Shown here piece after piece: positions 1 through 6,489 of a stretch of 64,000 nt of DNA. A model generated the notes under the pieces. The model searched no databases. It had not been told where the DNA came from and saw only the letters and a program-made list of their open reading frames with translations. The DNA is taken from assembly GCA_964498755.1 (NCBI GenBank), contig CAZCIB010000005.1:1-64000 (forward strand). Direction: 5' to 3'. Origin of the DNA: RZZS01 sp964498755 (GTDB taxonomy: Bacteria; Pseudomonadota; Alphaproteobacteria; Micavibrionales; Micavibrionaceae). Both the position numbers and the translations under genes were made by a program. Numbering within the stretch: position 1 is the first letter of the stretch; every line of letters begins with the position of its first letter.

Positions 1-364
1 GCAGGTAAACGGGCAGAATGCCGTTCTTGAAGCAGTTGTTATAAAAGATATCGGCGTAAGACGGCGCGATAATGCAGCGGATGCCGAAGTCCAGCAGCGC
101 CCATGGGGCGTGCTCACGGCTCGAGCCGCAGCCGAAATTCGCCCCGGAAATGAGGATCTCCGCGTTTTTATACGGCTCGCGGTTGAGGACGAAATCCGGG
201 ATTTCCTCGCCATTTTCGTTGTAGCGCATTTCATCGAACAGGTTGACGCCCAAGCCCGTGCGCTGAATCGTGCGCAGGAACTGCTTCGGGATGATCATGT
301 CCGTATCGACATTGATCATCGGCAGCGGCGCGGCAATCGCGGAGAGTTTGGTGAAGGGTTTCAT
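1..364 (-). CDS. leuD: 3-isopropylmalate dehydratase small subunit (partial)
   Basis: Partial gene cut by the window start; the first 121 codons are present from the ATG at 364. The product pairs with LeuC to isomerise 2-isopropylmalate to 3-isopropylmalate in leucine biosynthesis. The N-terminus reads MKPFTKLSAIAAPLPMINVD, followed by the family's substrate-loop sequence NFGCGSSREHAPWALLDFG at about residues 92-110, which is diagnostic for LeuD. It lies 11 nt downstream of a small unknown gene that separates it from leuC, so it is probably the distal gene of the rpsP-rimM-trmD-rplS-leuC-leuD run. Confidence 0.93.
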   Translation of the reverse strand, partial: MKPFTKLSAIAAPLPMINVDTDMIIPKQFLRTIQRTGLGVNLFDEMRYNENGEEIPDFVLNREPYKNAEILISGANFGCGSSREHAPWALLDFGIRCIIAPSYADIFYNNCFKNGILPVYL

Positions 365-375
365 AGCGTCTTTTC

Positions 376-726
376 CTATCCTTGTTCAGGGACGAAAACA
401 ATCGGGTGCAATGTGGTTACGCCGCTCATATCGCGCGAGGGGCCGTCTCTACTCTCATCAATTTCAAGCCAGCCATGACGAATTAATGCGCGGACAACGT
501 CTTTTCTTCGGTCTTCAAAGATGTGGTTGCCGTAAGGGCCGGGACCTGTCATTTGCGTAATGCCGATTTTTTCGTCCTTCGTCACGAATAATTCGAATTG
601 TCCCGGGCCTATCTTACCTTTAGCCTTGGCTTCGGATCTCTCTCGTGCGGTTTGAAGTAGCGTTTCCGCTGTTTTCAGATCGGCTTCCCCTTGAAAAATC
701 TCCGCGAGCGATTTTCTTCCCGACAT
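376..726 (-). CDS. Hypothetical 116-residue protein between leuC and leuD
   Basis: Unrecognised gene. The reading frame extends upstream to 921, but that part is a shadow of leuC. The natural start is the ATG at 726, which overlaps the leuC stop as TGATG. The product begins MSGRKSLAEIFQGEADLKTA and is a soluble, charged protein with no signal peptide. The N-terminal half is Lys/Glu/Ala-rich and probably helical; the middle contains GQFELFVTKDEKIGI, and the C-terminus contains TTLHPIVFVPEQ. Coupling to leuC and the 11 nt gap to leuD place it in the leucine operon, but nothing in the sequence shows a catalytic motif. It could be a small accessory factor or an unrelated insertion. Confidence 0.7.
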   Translation of the reverse strand: MSGRKSLAEIFQGEADLKTAETLLQTARERSEAKAKGKIGPGQFELFVTKDEKIGITQMTGPGPYGNHIFEDRRKDVVRALIRHGWLEIDESRDGPSRDMSGVTTLHPIVFVPEQG

Positions 727-2123
727 CACAAATCCCGCACATCCGTGAGTTTGCCCGTAATAGCGGCGGCGGCGGCCATGGCGGGGCTCATCAAATGCGT
801 GCGTCCGCCGCGGCCCTGACGGCCTTCGAAGTTCCGGTTCGAGGTCGAGGCGCAGCGCTGGCCAGGCTTGAGCTTGTCGGCGTTCATCGCTAGACACATC
901 GAGCAGCCCGGCTCCCGCCATTCAAAGCCGGACTCGAGGAAGATTTTGTCGAGGCCTTCCTGCTCTGCCTGCTCCTTGACGAGGCCGGAGCCGGGAACGA
1001 TCAGCGCTTGCACGTTACCTGCGACTTTGTGGCCGTTGACGACTTTGGCGACTTCGCGCAAGTCCTCGATGCGGCCATTGGTGCAGGAGCCGATGAAAAC
1101 CACGTCAACCGGAACTCCTTGTAATTTCGTGCCTGGCTCAAGGCCGATATAGTCGAGCGAGCGTTTGACCGCGGTCTGGCGGCCCGGGTCATCATAATCT
1201 TCGGGCGCGGGGACGGCGCCTGTAATCGGCGCGACGTCCTGCGGGCTTGTGCCCCAAGTGACGGTCGGGCTGATGTCTTCGGCCTTGAGAACGATTTCCT
1301 TGTCGTATGTTGCGCCATCGTCTGAGGGCAGGGTGCGCCAGTAAGCCACCGCCCTGTCCCATTCCTCGCCTTTCGGGGCCATGGGCCGCCCTTTGAGATA
1401 GGCGAACGTCGTTTCGTCCGGCGCGATCAGACCGGCGCGCGCCCCGGCCTCAATCGACATATTGCACATGGTCATGCGGCCTTCCATGGAGAGGTTGCGC
1501 ACGGCTTCGCCCGCGTATTCGATGACGTAGCCCGTGCCGCCCGCCGTGCCGATTTCTCCTATAATTGCGAGGATCATGTCCTTGGCCGTGACGCCGGTCG
1601 GAAGCTCTCCTTCCACGGAAATGCGCATGGATTTTGCGGGGCGCTGGATGAGCGTCTGCGTGGCAAGAACATGTTCAACCTCGCTCGTGCCAATCCCGAA
1701 CGCCAGCGCGCCGAACGCGCCGTGCGTGCTCGTGTGGCTGTCGCCGCAAACGATGGTCATGCCGGGCTGGGTCAGGCCCTGTTCCGGGCCGATAATATGG
1801 ACGATGCCCTGACGCTTGTCGTCCATGTCGAAATAGGTAATGCCGAATTCGGCGGCGTTGTTCTTGAGCGTTTCAACCTGGATGCGGCTGTCTTCCTCGG
1901 CGATGCCTTTAGAGCGGTCGGTCGTGGGGACGTTGTGATCGGCGACGGCGAGCTGCGCCTCAGGGCGGCGAACCGTGCGCCCGGCCATGCGCAAACCCTC
2001 GAACGCCTGCGGGCTCGTGACTTCATGCACAAGTTGGCGGTCGATATAGATCAGGCACGTGCCGTCATCGGCCCTGTGCGCCAGATGATCGTCCCAGATT
2101 TTTTCAAAGAGCGTTCTTGGCAT
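726..2123 (-). CDS. leuC: 3-isopropylmalate dehydratase large subunit
   Basis: Aconitase-family subunit carrying the [4Fe-4S] cluster; with LeuD it isomerises isopropylmalate in leucine biosynthesis. The 465 residues match the usual length. Visible motifs are CGDSHTSTHGAFGALAFG from about residue 126 and three cluster cysteines, Cys347 in GSCTNGR and Cys407/Cys410 in GCSMCLAMN. The ATG at 2123 is the family start, but no Shine-Dalgarno sequence precedes it: the 30 bases upstream are the arm of the repeat enclosing the four-helix-bundle gene, which has replaced the normal leader. The stop overlaps the next small gene. Confidence 0.97.
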   Translation of the reverse strand: MPRTLFEKIWDDHLAHRADDGTCLIYIDRQLVHEVTSPQAFEGLRMAGRTVRRPEAQLAVADHNVPTTDRSKGIAEEDSRIQVETLKNNAAEFGITYFDMDDKRQGIVHIIGPEQGLTQPGMTIVCGDSHTSTHGAFGALAFGIGTSEVEHVLATQTLIQRPAKSMRISVEGELPTGVTAKDMILAIIGEIGTAGGTGYVIEYAGEAVRNLSMEGRMTMCNMSIEAGARAGLIAPDETTFAYLKGRPMAPKGEEWDRAVAYWRTLPSDDGATYDKEIVLKAEDISPTVTWGTSPQDVAPITGAVPAPEDYDDPGRQTAVKRSLDYIGLEPGTKLQGVPVDVVFIGSCTNGRIEDLREVAKVVNGHKVAGNVQALIVPGSGLVKEQAEQEGLDKIFLESGFEWREPGCSMCLAMNADKLKPGQRCASTSNRNFEGRQGRGGRTHLMSPAMAAAAAITGKLTDVRDL

Positions 2124-2540
2124 TTGAGTTCGAGTTTCGAGTTCGAGTTACGAGATTTTTTTAATCAGGGAGAAAAGCATGCGCGATATTTCGTCGTATT
2201 CCCGGTTCCAGTTTTTCCACGTTTCTTCATCAATAAATTCCAGATTTTTACAATAGTCAATCCATACGCTGACTTCTTGCGCCGAACCTTTGGCGATCAC
2301 GAGAAAGCGGCGGAAGTTCGTATCGGAAGTCATCTGGCGTCCGTAGCCCTCAGCTATATTGGCGCAGATACTCGTCGATGAGCGTCTTATCTGATCCGTT
2401 ATCGCGTAACGCTCTTCCTTGGGAAAAAGTTTTGAGCGTTTATATATTTCAAGCGAAATGTCGTAGGCGCGCTGGTAAACATTCAAGCTCCGAAAGGTTT
2501 TTTCTTCCATCTCGTAACTCGAACTCGCAACTCGTAGCTA
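2124..2540. mobile_element. IVS-like element: inverted-repeat arms enclosing a four-helix-bundle gene
   Basis: The whole rplS-leuC gap is one inverted-repeat unit. The inner 19 bases at 2138-2156 are perfectly complementary to 2509-2527, and weaker pairing continues outward to about 2126 and 2538. The arms are built from repeated GAGTTCGA/GAGTTACG-type microrepeats. The single gene inside fills the loop: its ATG lies at the inner edge of one arm and its TAA lies inside the other. The outer edges touch the rplS stop and the leuC start. Intervening sequences of bacterial 23S rRNA have this plan (terminal stem plus S23 gene). No transposase or target duplication was seen. Confidence 0.6.
2148..2510 (-). 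CDS. Four-helix-bundle protein of the S23/23S rRNA IVS family
   Basis: A 120-residue protein of the four-helix-bundle family also encoded by 23S rRNA intervening sequences and related to the Avd accessory protein of diversity-generating retroelements. The signature is LNVYQRAYDISLEIYKRSK near the N-terminus, FPKEERYAITDQIRRSS at about 29-45, and ANIAEGYGR at about 51-59, followed by two more long helices ending in SRMLFSLIKKIS. The biochemical role is unknown; relatives are basic oligomers thought to bind nucleic acid. The gene sits inside inverted arms that provide its start and stop codons, within the trmD-rplS-leuC operon, where most alphaproteobacteria have no such gene. That suggests acquisition. 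Confidence 0.9.
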   Translation of the reverse strand: MEEKTFRSLNVYQRAYDISLEIYKRSKLFPKEERYAITDQIRRSSTSICANIAEGYGRQMTSDTNFRRFLVIAKGSAQEVSVWIDYCKNLEFIDEETWKNWNREYDEISRMLFSLIKKIS

Positions 2541-2942
2541 CTTCGCTTCCTTCTTCTTACTCTCGCGCGGGGTGATGCCATGACCCGTTGTACGCTCGGC
2601 GATACGGGCGGATTTGCCGCGGCGGTCGCGTAAGTAATAGAGTTTCGCGCGGCGGACGGCGCCGCGGCGGACGAGTTCGATGCTGTCGATCCGGGAGCTG
2701 TATAGCGGGAACACGCGCTCGACGCCTTCGCCGAAGCTGATTTTACGGACCGTGAAGGAGGCGTTGACGCCGGAATCCTTGCGCGCGATGCAGACGCCTT
2801 CATAGGCCTGAATCCGCTCGCGCGTGCCTTCACGCACTTTGACGTTGACTTTAACGGTATCGCCCGGAGAAAAGTCTGGAATTTGCTTGTCGCCCTTGAG
2901 TTTGTCGAACTCTTTGGCTTCAAATTTCTGCAGCGTGTTCAT
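2538..2942 (-). CDS. rplS: 50S ribosomal protein L19 (bL19)
   Basis: Ribosomal protein at the 30S-50S interface. The 134 residues are typical of alphaproteobacteria. Family sequence is clear: FSPGDTVKVNVKVREGTRER in the first third, then YEGVCIARKDSGVNASFTVR and FPLYSSRIDSIELVRRGAVR. The lysine-rich tail (ESKKKEAK) is common in this class. It lies downstream of trmD in the conserved rpsP-rimM-trmD-rplS run. The TAG stop at 2538-2540 marks the outer edge of the inverted-repeat element that separates it from leuC. Confidence 0.97.
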   Translation of the reverse strand: MNTLQKFEAKEFDKLKGDKQIPDFSPGDTVKVNVKVREGTRERIQAYEGVCIARKDSGVNASFTVRKISFGEGVERVFPLYSSRIDSIELVRRGAVRRAKLYYLRDRRGKSARIAERTTGHGITPRESKKKEAK

Positions 2943-3057
2943 CGTTTACATTCCCTTTTATATGGATCCCGATATCAGGCATAGCCCGGCGGATCCGTTG
3001 TTCTTGATTACGGATAGCGCTTTATACGGGAATGCTTAAGGTTTTGCAAGTAGTTTA

Positions 3058-3125
3058 GCTGATTTGCTGATTAGCTTATTGGCTGATTGGTTCTAATCAG
3101 CTAATCAGCCAAGAAGCCAATCAGC
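3058..3125. repeat. GCTGATTAGC-type microrepeat hairpin between trmD and rplS
   Basis: Short units of the form GCTGATTNGC/TTGGCTGATT run from 3058 to 3092 and return inverted from 3095 to 3125, giving an imperfect hairpin of about 30 bp per arm. The right arm overlaps the trmD stop codon (TCA at 3121-3123 on the plus strand), so the repeat supplies the end of trmD. No U-tract follows, so it is not a typical terminator. The remaining gap to rplS (2943-3057) shows no gene. Confidence 0.65.
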
Positions 3126-3885
3126 TTCCCAGTAAATCCGGTCGGCGCGCTTTTGTGAGGGACAGGCTTTGCTCCTGCCGCCATGCCTTTATCTTGGCGT
3201 GATCGCCGGAGCGCAACACATCCGGGACGGCGTAAGTTTCTCCGTTCGCCGCCGTCCACTCGGCGGGGCGCGTGTAATGCGGATATTCCAGAAGGCCGCC
3301 CGCGCTTGAAGAAAAGCTCTCCTCGTCCGGCGTTTCTTCATTGCCCATCACGCCGGGCAAAAGGCGTATGCAGGCGTCCATCAATACAAGCGCCGCGGGC
3401 TCGCCACCCGAGAGCACGTAATCGCCGACGGATATTTCTTCGAAGTCACAGGCGTCCAGAACGCGCTGATCCACGCCTTCATAGCGCCCGCATAGAAGGG
3501 TGAGGGCGGGTTCACGGCTCAGTTCCTGAACGAGGGGTTGGGTCAGAGGTTTGCCCCGGGGGGAGAGGTAGATGTTTCGAATCTCGGAATCTCGGAATCT
3601 CGGAATCTCAGAACTTTTCTCATTTTTTTCTGAGATTCGGAGATTCAGAGATTCCGAGATTCCCGTGAGCGCCCGCTCAATCACATCCGCGCGCATGACC
3701 ATGCCCGCTCCGCCGCCGAAGGGCGTGTCGTCGACGGTTTTATGCTTGTCTTGCGTAAAATCGCGGATATTGACGGCGTTATAAGACCATAAGCCGTTTT
3801 CCAGCGCCTTGCCGCTTAGGGACTGGCCAAGCGGCCCCGGAAACATTTCCGGGAAAAGAGTGAGGATATTGACGTGCCAGCTCAT
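3121..3885 (-). CDS. trmD: tRNA (guanine-37-N1)-methyltransferase, with in-frame repeat insertion
   Basis: SPOUT-family enzyme that methylates G37 of tRNAs to prevent +1 frameshifting. It starts MSWHVNILTLFPEMFPGPLG; knot motifs are LLCGRYEGVDQRV at about residues 131-143 and ISVGDYVLSGGEPA at about 151-164, then the C-terminal RPAEW segment. Length is 254, about 28 more than expected. The excess is residues 75-104 (Ser/Glu/Arg/Ile-rich), inserted just before the conserved IYLSPRGKPL strand and encoded by a palindromic repeat with 36-base arms. The insertion falls in a variable linker, so activity is probably kept. The start overlaps the upstream DUF2007 stop as ATGA. Confidence 0.95.
   Translation of the reverse strand: MSWHVNILTLFPEMFPGPLGQSLSGKALENGLWSYNAVNIRDFTQDKHKTVDDTPFGGGAGMVMRADVIERALTGISESLNLRISEKNEKSSEIPRFRDSEIRNIYLSPRGKPLTQPLVQELSREPALTLLCGRYEGVDQRVLDACDFEEISVGDYVLSGGEPAALVLMDACIRLLPGVMGNEETPDEESFSSSAGGLLEYPHYTRPAEWTAANGETYAVPDVLRSGDHAKIKAWRQEQSLSLTKARRPDLLGS
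3578..3663. repeat. Palindromic GGAATCTC element inside trmD
   Basis: Inverted repeat with arms 3578-3614 and 3628-3663 and a 13-base loop. Each arm consists of four tandem GGAATCTC-type octamers. It lies in frame within trmD and encodes ISES/SEIPRFRDSEI-like peptides. The same octamer forms the outer arms of the nested repeat between rpsP and ffh (6174-6204 and 6438-6484), so this is a dispersed family found both between genes and within a gene. Confidence 0.85.
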
Positions 3886-4118
3886 AAGCTCTCAATCTCA
3901 ATGTCTTCGGATTTTTTTAAAATCTCCAAAGCTCTATCATGGTCTTCATCCATAACCATAAGCCGCATTCCGCCTGTTCCTGTGTAAGACCACTGTGCGG
4001 CCATGTTCTGGTCCATCAAAAAGCATGGAATGTCATGCGATTCAAGAATGCCCCGCGCCACATGCGCGGCAAACGGGTTATCAAGAAACCGCGCGATGTC
4101 AACCAGTTTGCCGTTCAC
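3882..4118 (-). CDS. DUF2007 domain protein
   Basis: Small 78-residue cytoplasmic protein with the DUF2007 pattern: VDIARFLDNPFAAHVARGIL at the start, IPCFLMDQNMA in the middle and RLMVMDEDHDRALEILKKSE near the end. DUF2007 proteins are annotated as putative signal-transducing proteins, but no molecular function is established. The start is a GTG at 4118, inside the end of the upstream HAD gene (20-base overlap). The stop overlaps the trmD start as ATGA, so the three genes are translationally coupled. Confidence 0.85.
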   Translation of the reverse strand: MNGKLVDIARFLDNPFAAHVARGILESHDIPCFLMDQNMAAQWSYTGTGGMRLMVMDEDHDRALEILKKSEDIEIESL

Positions 4119-4815
4119 GGCTGTCCTCCGCGATAACGTTCAGATCATCAAAGCTGTCAATTACGAACGCCGCGCCGGCTTTTTCGAGTTCTTCCGCGCG
4201 GGTTTTCGCATTCTCTATTCCCTCAATCACAAAACCGATCGGGGTGATCATCGCGCGGGCGGCGGCCTCAATGTCGTAAACCGTGTCGCCGATCAGGCAG
4301 GTTTCCTCCGGTTTCGCGTTCAAAATTCCCATGGCTTGATAGATCATGTCAGCTTCCGGCTTTTTGCGGAGCGGCGGCTCGCAGGCGATAATCGCTGCGA
4401 AAGAGGAGCCCAGCCCCAGCGCGAGCAAGTCCGGCTCCAGCTTGAACGCGCGCTTATTTGTCACCAGTGCGGCGCGTTTTCGGTTTGCTTTCAGAAACGC
4501 CTCGAGCCCGTTCGCGGGCCGGGCAGGATTTTTCCGAAACAAATCCTTGCGCAGGGCGTTCCGCTTTTCGGTAAAGCCCGCCATAAAGGGCGCGGGGTCG
4601 AAGCATTTGAGCGCGGCGACTTTCTCCAGCTTGTCCTCCGCAGGGACCCCGGCATAGCCGCGCACATAGTCCGGCGTCAAATCCGGCTCGATCCCGGCTT
4701 TTCCGAGCGTTTCATTCAACAGCGCGCAGTCGAATTCCGCGAACACGCTTTCCGTTTCGGCGACGACGCCGTCGAAATCGAGAAGGAAATATCTGAATGC
4801 AGGTAAATCGGTCAT
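4099..4815 (-). CDS. HAD-superfamily hydrolase (phosphoglycolate phosphatase-like)
   Basis: A 238-residue HAD hydrolase. Motif I is LLDFDGVVAETE (nucleophile Asp at about 13), motif II Thr is in ALVTNKR at about 136, the motif III Lys lies near RKKPEAD at about 172, and motif IV is CLIGDTVYDIEAA at about 193-205. The cap between motifs I and II is of the helical phosphoglycolate phosphatase/beta-phosphoglucomutase type. The exact substrate cannot be read from the sequence. It overlaps the DUF2007 gene by 20 bases and appears to head a small operon that runs into trmD. Confidence 0.88.
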   Translation of the reverse strand: MTDLPAFRYFLLDFDGVVAETESVFAEFDCALLNETLGKAGIEPDLTPDYVRGYAGVPAEDKLEKVAALKCFDPAPFMAGFTEKRNALRKDLFRKNPARPANGLEAFLKANRKRAALVTNKRAFKLEPDLLALGLGSSFAAIIACEPPLRKKPEADMIYQAMGILNAKPEETCLIGDTVYDIEAAARAMITPIGFVIEGIENAKTRAEELEKAGAAFVIDSFDDLNVIAEDSRERQTG

Positions 4816-4865
4816 AAGAACCAGTTTAAATCATGTTAGAACCTCGAATGAACACAAATAAATAA

Positions 4866-4970
4866 GGATATGCGCGAAGCGCATATCCATATCATAAACC
4901 ACTAAGCGCACTAAGCTCGCTAAGACAATTGCGCCCGGAACGCTTAGTGTCCTTAGTGATCTTAGTGGTT
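4866..4970. repeat. CACTAAGC-type inverted repeat with adjoining perfect hairpin
   Basis: The gap 4816-5042 holds no gene. It has a perfect 10-bp hairpin (GGATATGCGC, loop GAA) at 4866-4888. Next comes a long inverted repeat with arms 4897-4924 and 4941-4970 made of AACCACTAAGCGCACTAAGC-type microrepeats. Before the hairpin is an AT-rich copy of the GAATGAACACAAAT outer arm seen more completely at 8079. The composite resembles the nested repeat upstream of ffh, which carries the same CACTAAG inner arms. Confidence 0.8.
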
Positions 4971-5042
4971 AAAATCTAATCCGCCTTCGGCGCTTTGTTT
5001 TAAAAGAGCTCTTAGCGTCTTCGCGTCATGGCGGCTCAAAAA

Positions 5043-5564
5043 CTACTCTATCAAACCTTCCGGCGGATCAATAACGAGAAAGCCGTTTTCCAGATTAACT
5101 TCGGGTATATACTCGCCTGTAAAGGGCAGGTAGTAACTCGCGCCTTTCGGGGGCCGGATTTCCAGCAGCGCGCCCGCGCCGAAATCCTGCACGGCGAGGA
5201 CTTGCCCGGCATCGCCGCCGTTCACGTGTTTCACGGCAAGGCCTTTTAAATCCTCGAAATAATATTCGTCCTCATCCGGTTCGGGCAGGGCGGCGCGGTC
5301 CGCCCAGAGTTCCGTGTTTTTCAGGGCCTGCGCCGCGTCGCGGTCCTGGACGCCTTCAATCTCCGCAAGGACATGTTTGGCGTCCGCATGACGGATCGTC
5401 AGTTCAAGCGTATCGCCGCCGCGCTCGGACGTGAAAATCTCGAGCGTGTCCAGCAGCGATATGTCCTCGCAAAAGGGCTGGAGTTTCACCAGCCCCTTCA
5501 CGCCGTGGGCGGAGGCGATTTTCGCCATGAGGATGCGTTTGATCTCCTCTCCAGCGACAGGCAC
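5043..5564 (-). CDS. rimM: Ribosome maturation factor RimM
   Basis: RimM assists 30S head assembly by binding uS19. The 173-residue product has the N-terminal RimM beta-barrel (ILMAKIASAHGVKGLVKLQP at about 11-30) and the PRC-barrel half (DEYYFEDLKGLAVKHVNG at about 98-115, then YYLPFTGEYIPEVNLENGFL). The start is a GTG at 5564 that overlaps the rpsP TAG stop, a tight coupling typical of the rpsP-rimM pair. The stop lies beside the repeat-filled gap leading to the HAD gene. Confidence 0.95.
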   Translation of the reverse strand: MPVAGEEIKRILMAKIASAHGVKGLVKLQPFCEDISLLDTLEIFTSERGGDTLELTIRHADAKHVLAEIEGVQDRDAAQALKNTELWADRAALPEPDEDEYYFEDLKGLAVKHVNGGDAGQVLAVQDFGAGALLEIRPPKGASYYLPFTGEYIPEVNLENGFLVIDPPEGLIE

Positions 5565-6139
5565 TATTCCGCCTTTTTCTCTTCTTCTTCAGCAGGCGCT
5601 TCTTCCGTAGCGGCTTCCTCTTTAGGCGTTTCTTCCGCAGCAGGCTCTTCCGCAGGGGCCTCTTCAGTCGGCGCTTCCTCTGCGGCGGGTTCTTCGGCAG
5701 GCGCTTCTTCTTCAGCCGGAGCCTCCGCTTCAGCGGCGGCGGCTTCAGCCGCAGCGGCTTCGGCGTCAGCCTTGGCCTGTTCCTCGGCTTCTTTCGCGGC
5801 GGCGGCTTTTTCTTCCTTCTCGCGGATGCGTTCCTGCGCTTTTTCGCCCGGAGCGGATTTCTTCGGCGTTTCGCGGATTTCCGGCATGTTGATAATGCCC
5901 GCTTTGCCAAGGAAGCGCGCGACGCGGTCGGAAGGCTTCGCGCCCTGGCCGAGCCAGTACTGCACCCGGTCCGTCACAAGCTTGACGCGGTTTTCATTGT
6001 CGGAGGGCAGCAGCGGGTCGTAACTGCCGACCTTTTCGATAAAGCGTCCGTCGCGCGGCGAGCGGCTGTCCGCCACGACGATGGAGTAATGCGGACGATG
6101 GGTACGGCCTCCGCGAGCCATTCTGATTTTAAGAGCCAT
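5564..6139 (-). CDS. rpsP: 30S ribosomal protein S16 (bS16) with long acidic tail
   Basis: The first 85 residues are canonical bS16: MALKIRMARGGRTHRPHYSI, then RDGRFIEKVGSYDPL and VQYWLGQGAKPSDRVARFL. The total length of 191 is far above the usual 80-120, because residues from about 95 to 191 form an Ala/Glu/Pro-rich tail with imperfect EEAPAEEPAAEE repeats and a Lys/Glu/Ala-rich helical stretch before it. Alphaproteobacterial S16 proteins often carry such extensions, and the tail is likely disordered. It overlaps the rimM start by one base and is preceded by a repeat-filled leader. Confidence 0.96.
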   Translation of the reverse strand: MALKIRMARGGRTHRPHYSIVVADSRSPRDGRFIEKVGSYDPLLPSDNENRVKLVTDRVQYWLGQGAKPSDRVARFLGKAGIINMPEIRETPKKSAPGEKAQERIREKEEKAAAAKEAEEQAKADAEAAAAEAAAAEAEAPAEEEAPAEEPAAEEAPTEEAPAEEPAAEETPKEEAATEEAPAEEEEKKAE

Positions 6140-6173
6140 AGTTACAGTCCTTTCGTTTGTTAAAGTTTAAGCT

Positions 6174-6484
6174 GGAATCTCGGAATCTCGGAATCTCGGA
6201 ATATCCACCTGCATCGTCATCCCGGCGCCCTCTTCGCGCTTGTGTGCTATGGCGGATAAAAAAGCCGGGATCCATTGTTCGGTGATACGGGCAATAGCGC
6301 GATTGAATCGCAAAGACGCCAAGGCGCAAAGGCGCAAAGACTTCTTCGCGTCTTCGTGTCTTCGCGTTGAAAAAACGACGGTGTGGTTTGCGTTTGCCCA
6401 TGGATCCCGTTTTTCAACGGGATGACGCAGGAGGGAAATATTCCGGGATTCCGGGATTCCGAGATTCCGAGATTCCGAGATTCC
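6174..6484. repeat. Nested triple palindrome between rpsP and ffh
   Basis: The 350-base gap 6140-6489 holds no gene, only repeats inside repeats. Outer arms: GGAATCTC octamers at 6174-6204 and their inverse at 6438-6484. Middle layer: GTCATCCCGG/CCGGGATCCAT-type sequence from about 6216 and its inverse at 6400-6427. Inner layer: CGCAAAGACGCCAAGGCG-type units at 6309-6340 with their inverse at 6344-6369. Several short open frames here are only repeat translations. Confidence 0.85.
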
Positions 6485-6489
6485 GTTAC

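Noticed and set aside
4003..4806. Plus-strand 267-codon frame
   Set aside because: Antisense shadow of the HAD hydrolase gene, which has clear motifs on the minus strand.
5373..6023. Ser/Ala-rich plus-strand frame
   Set aside because: Complement of the Glu/Ala tail of rpsP and of rimM; no start signals.
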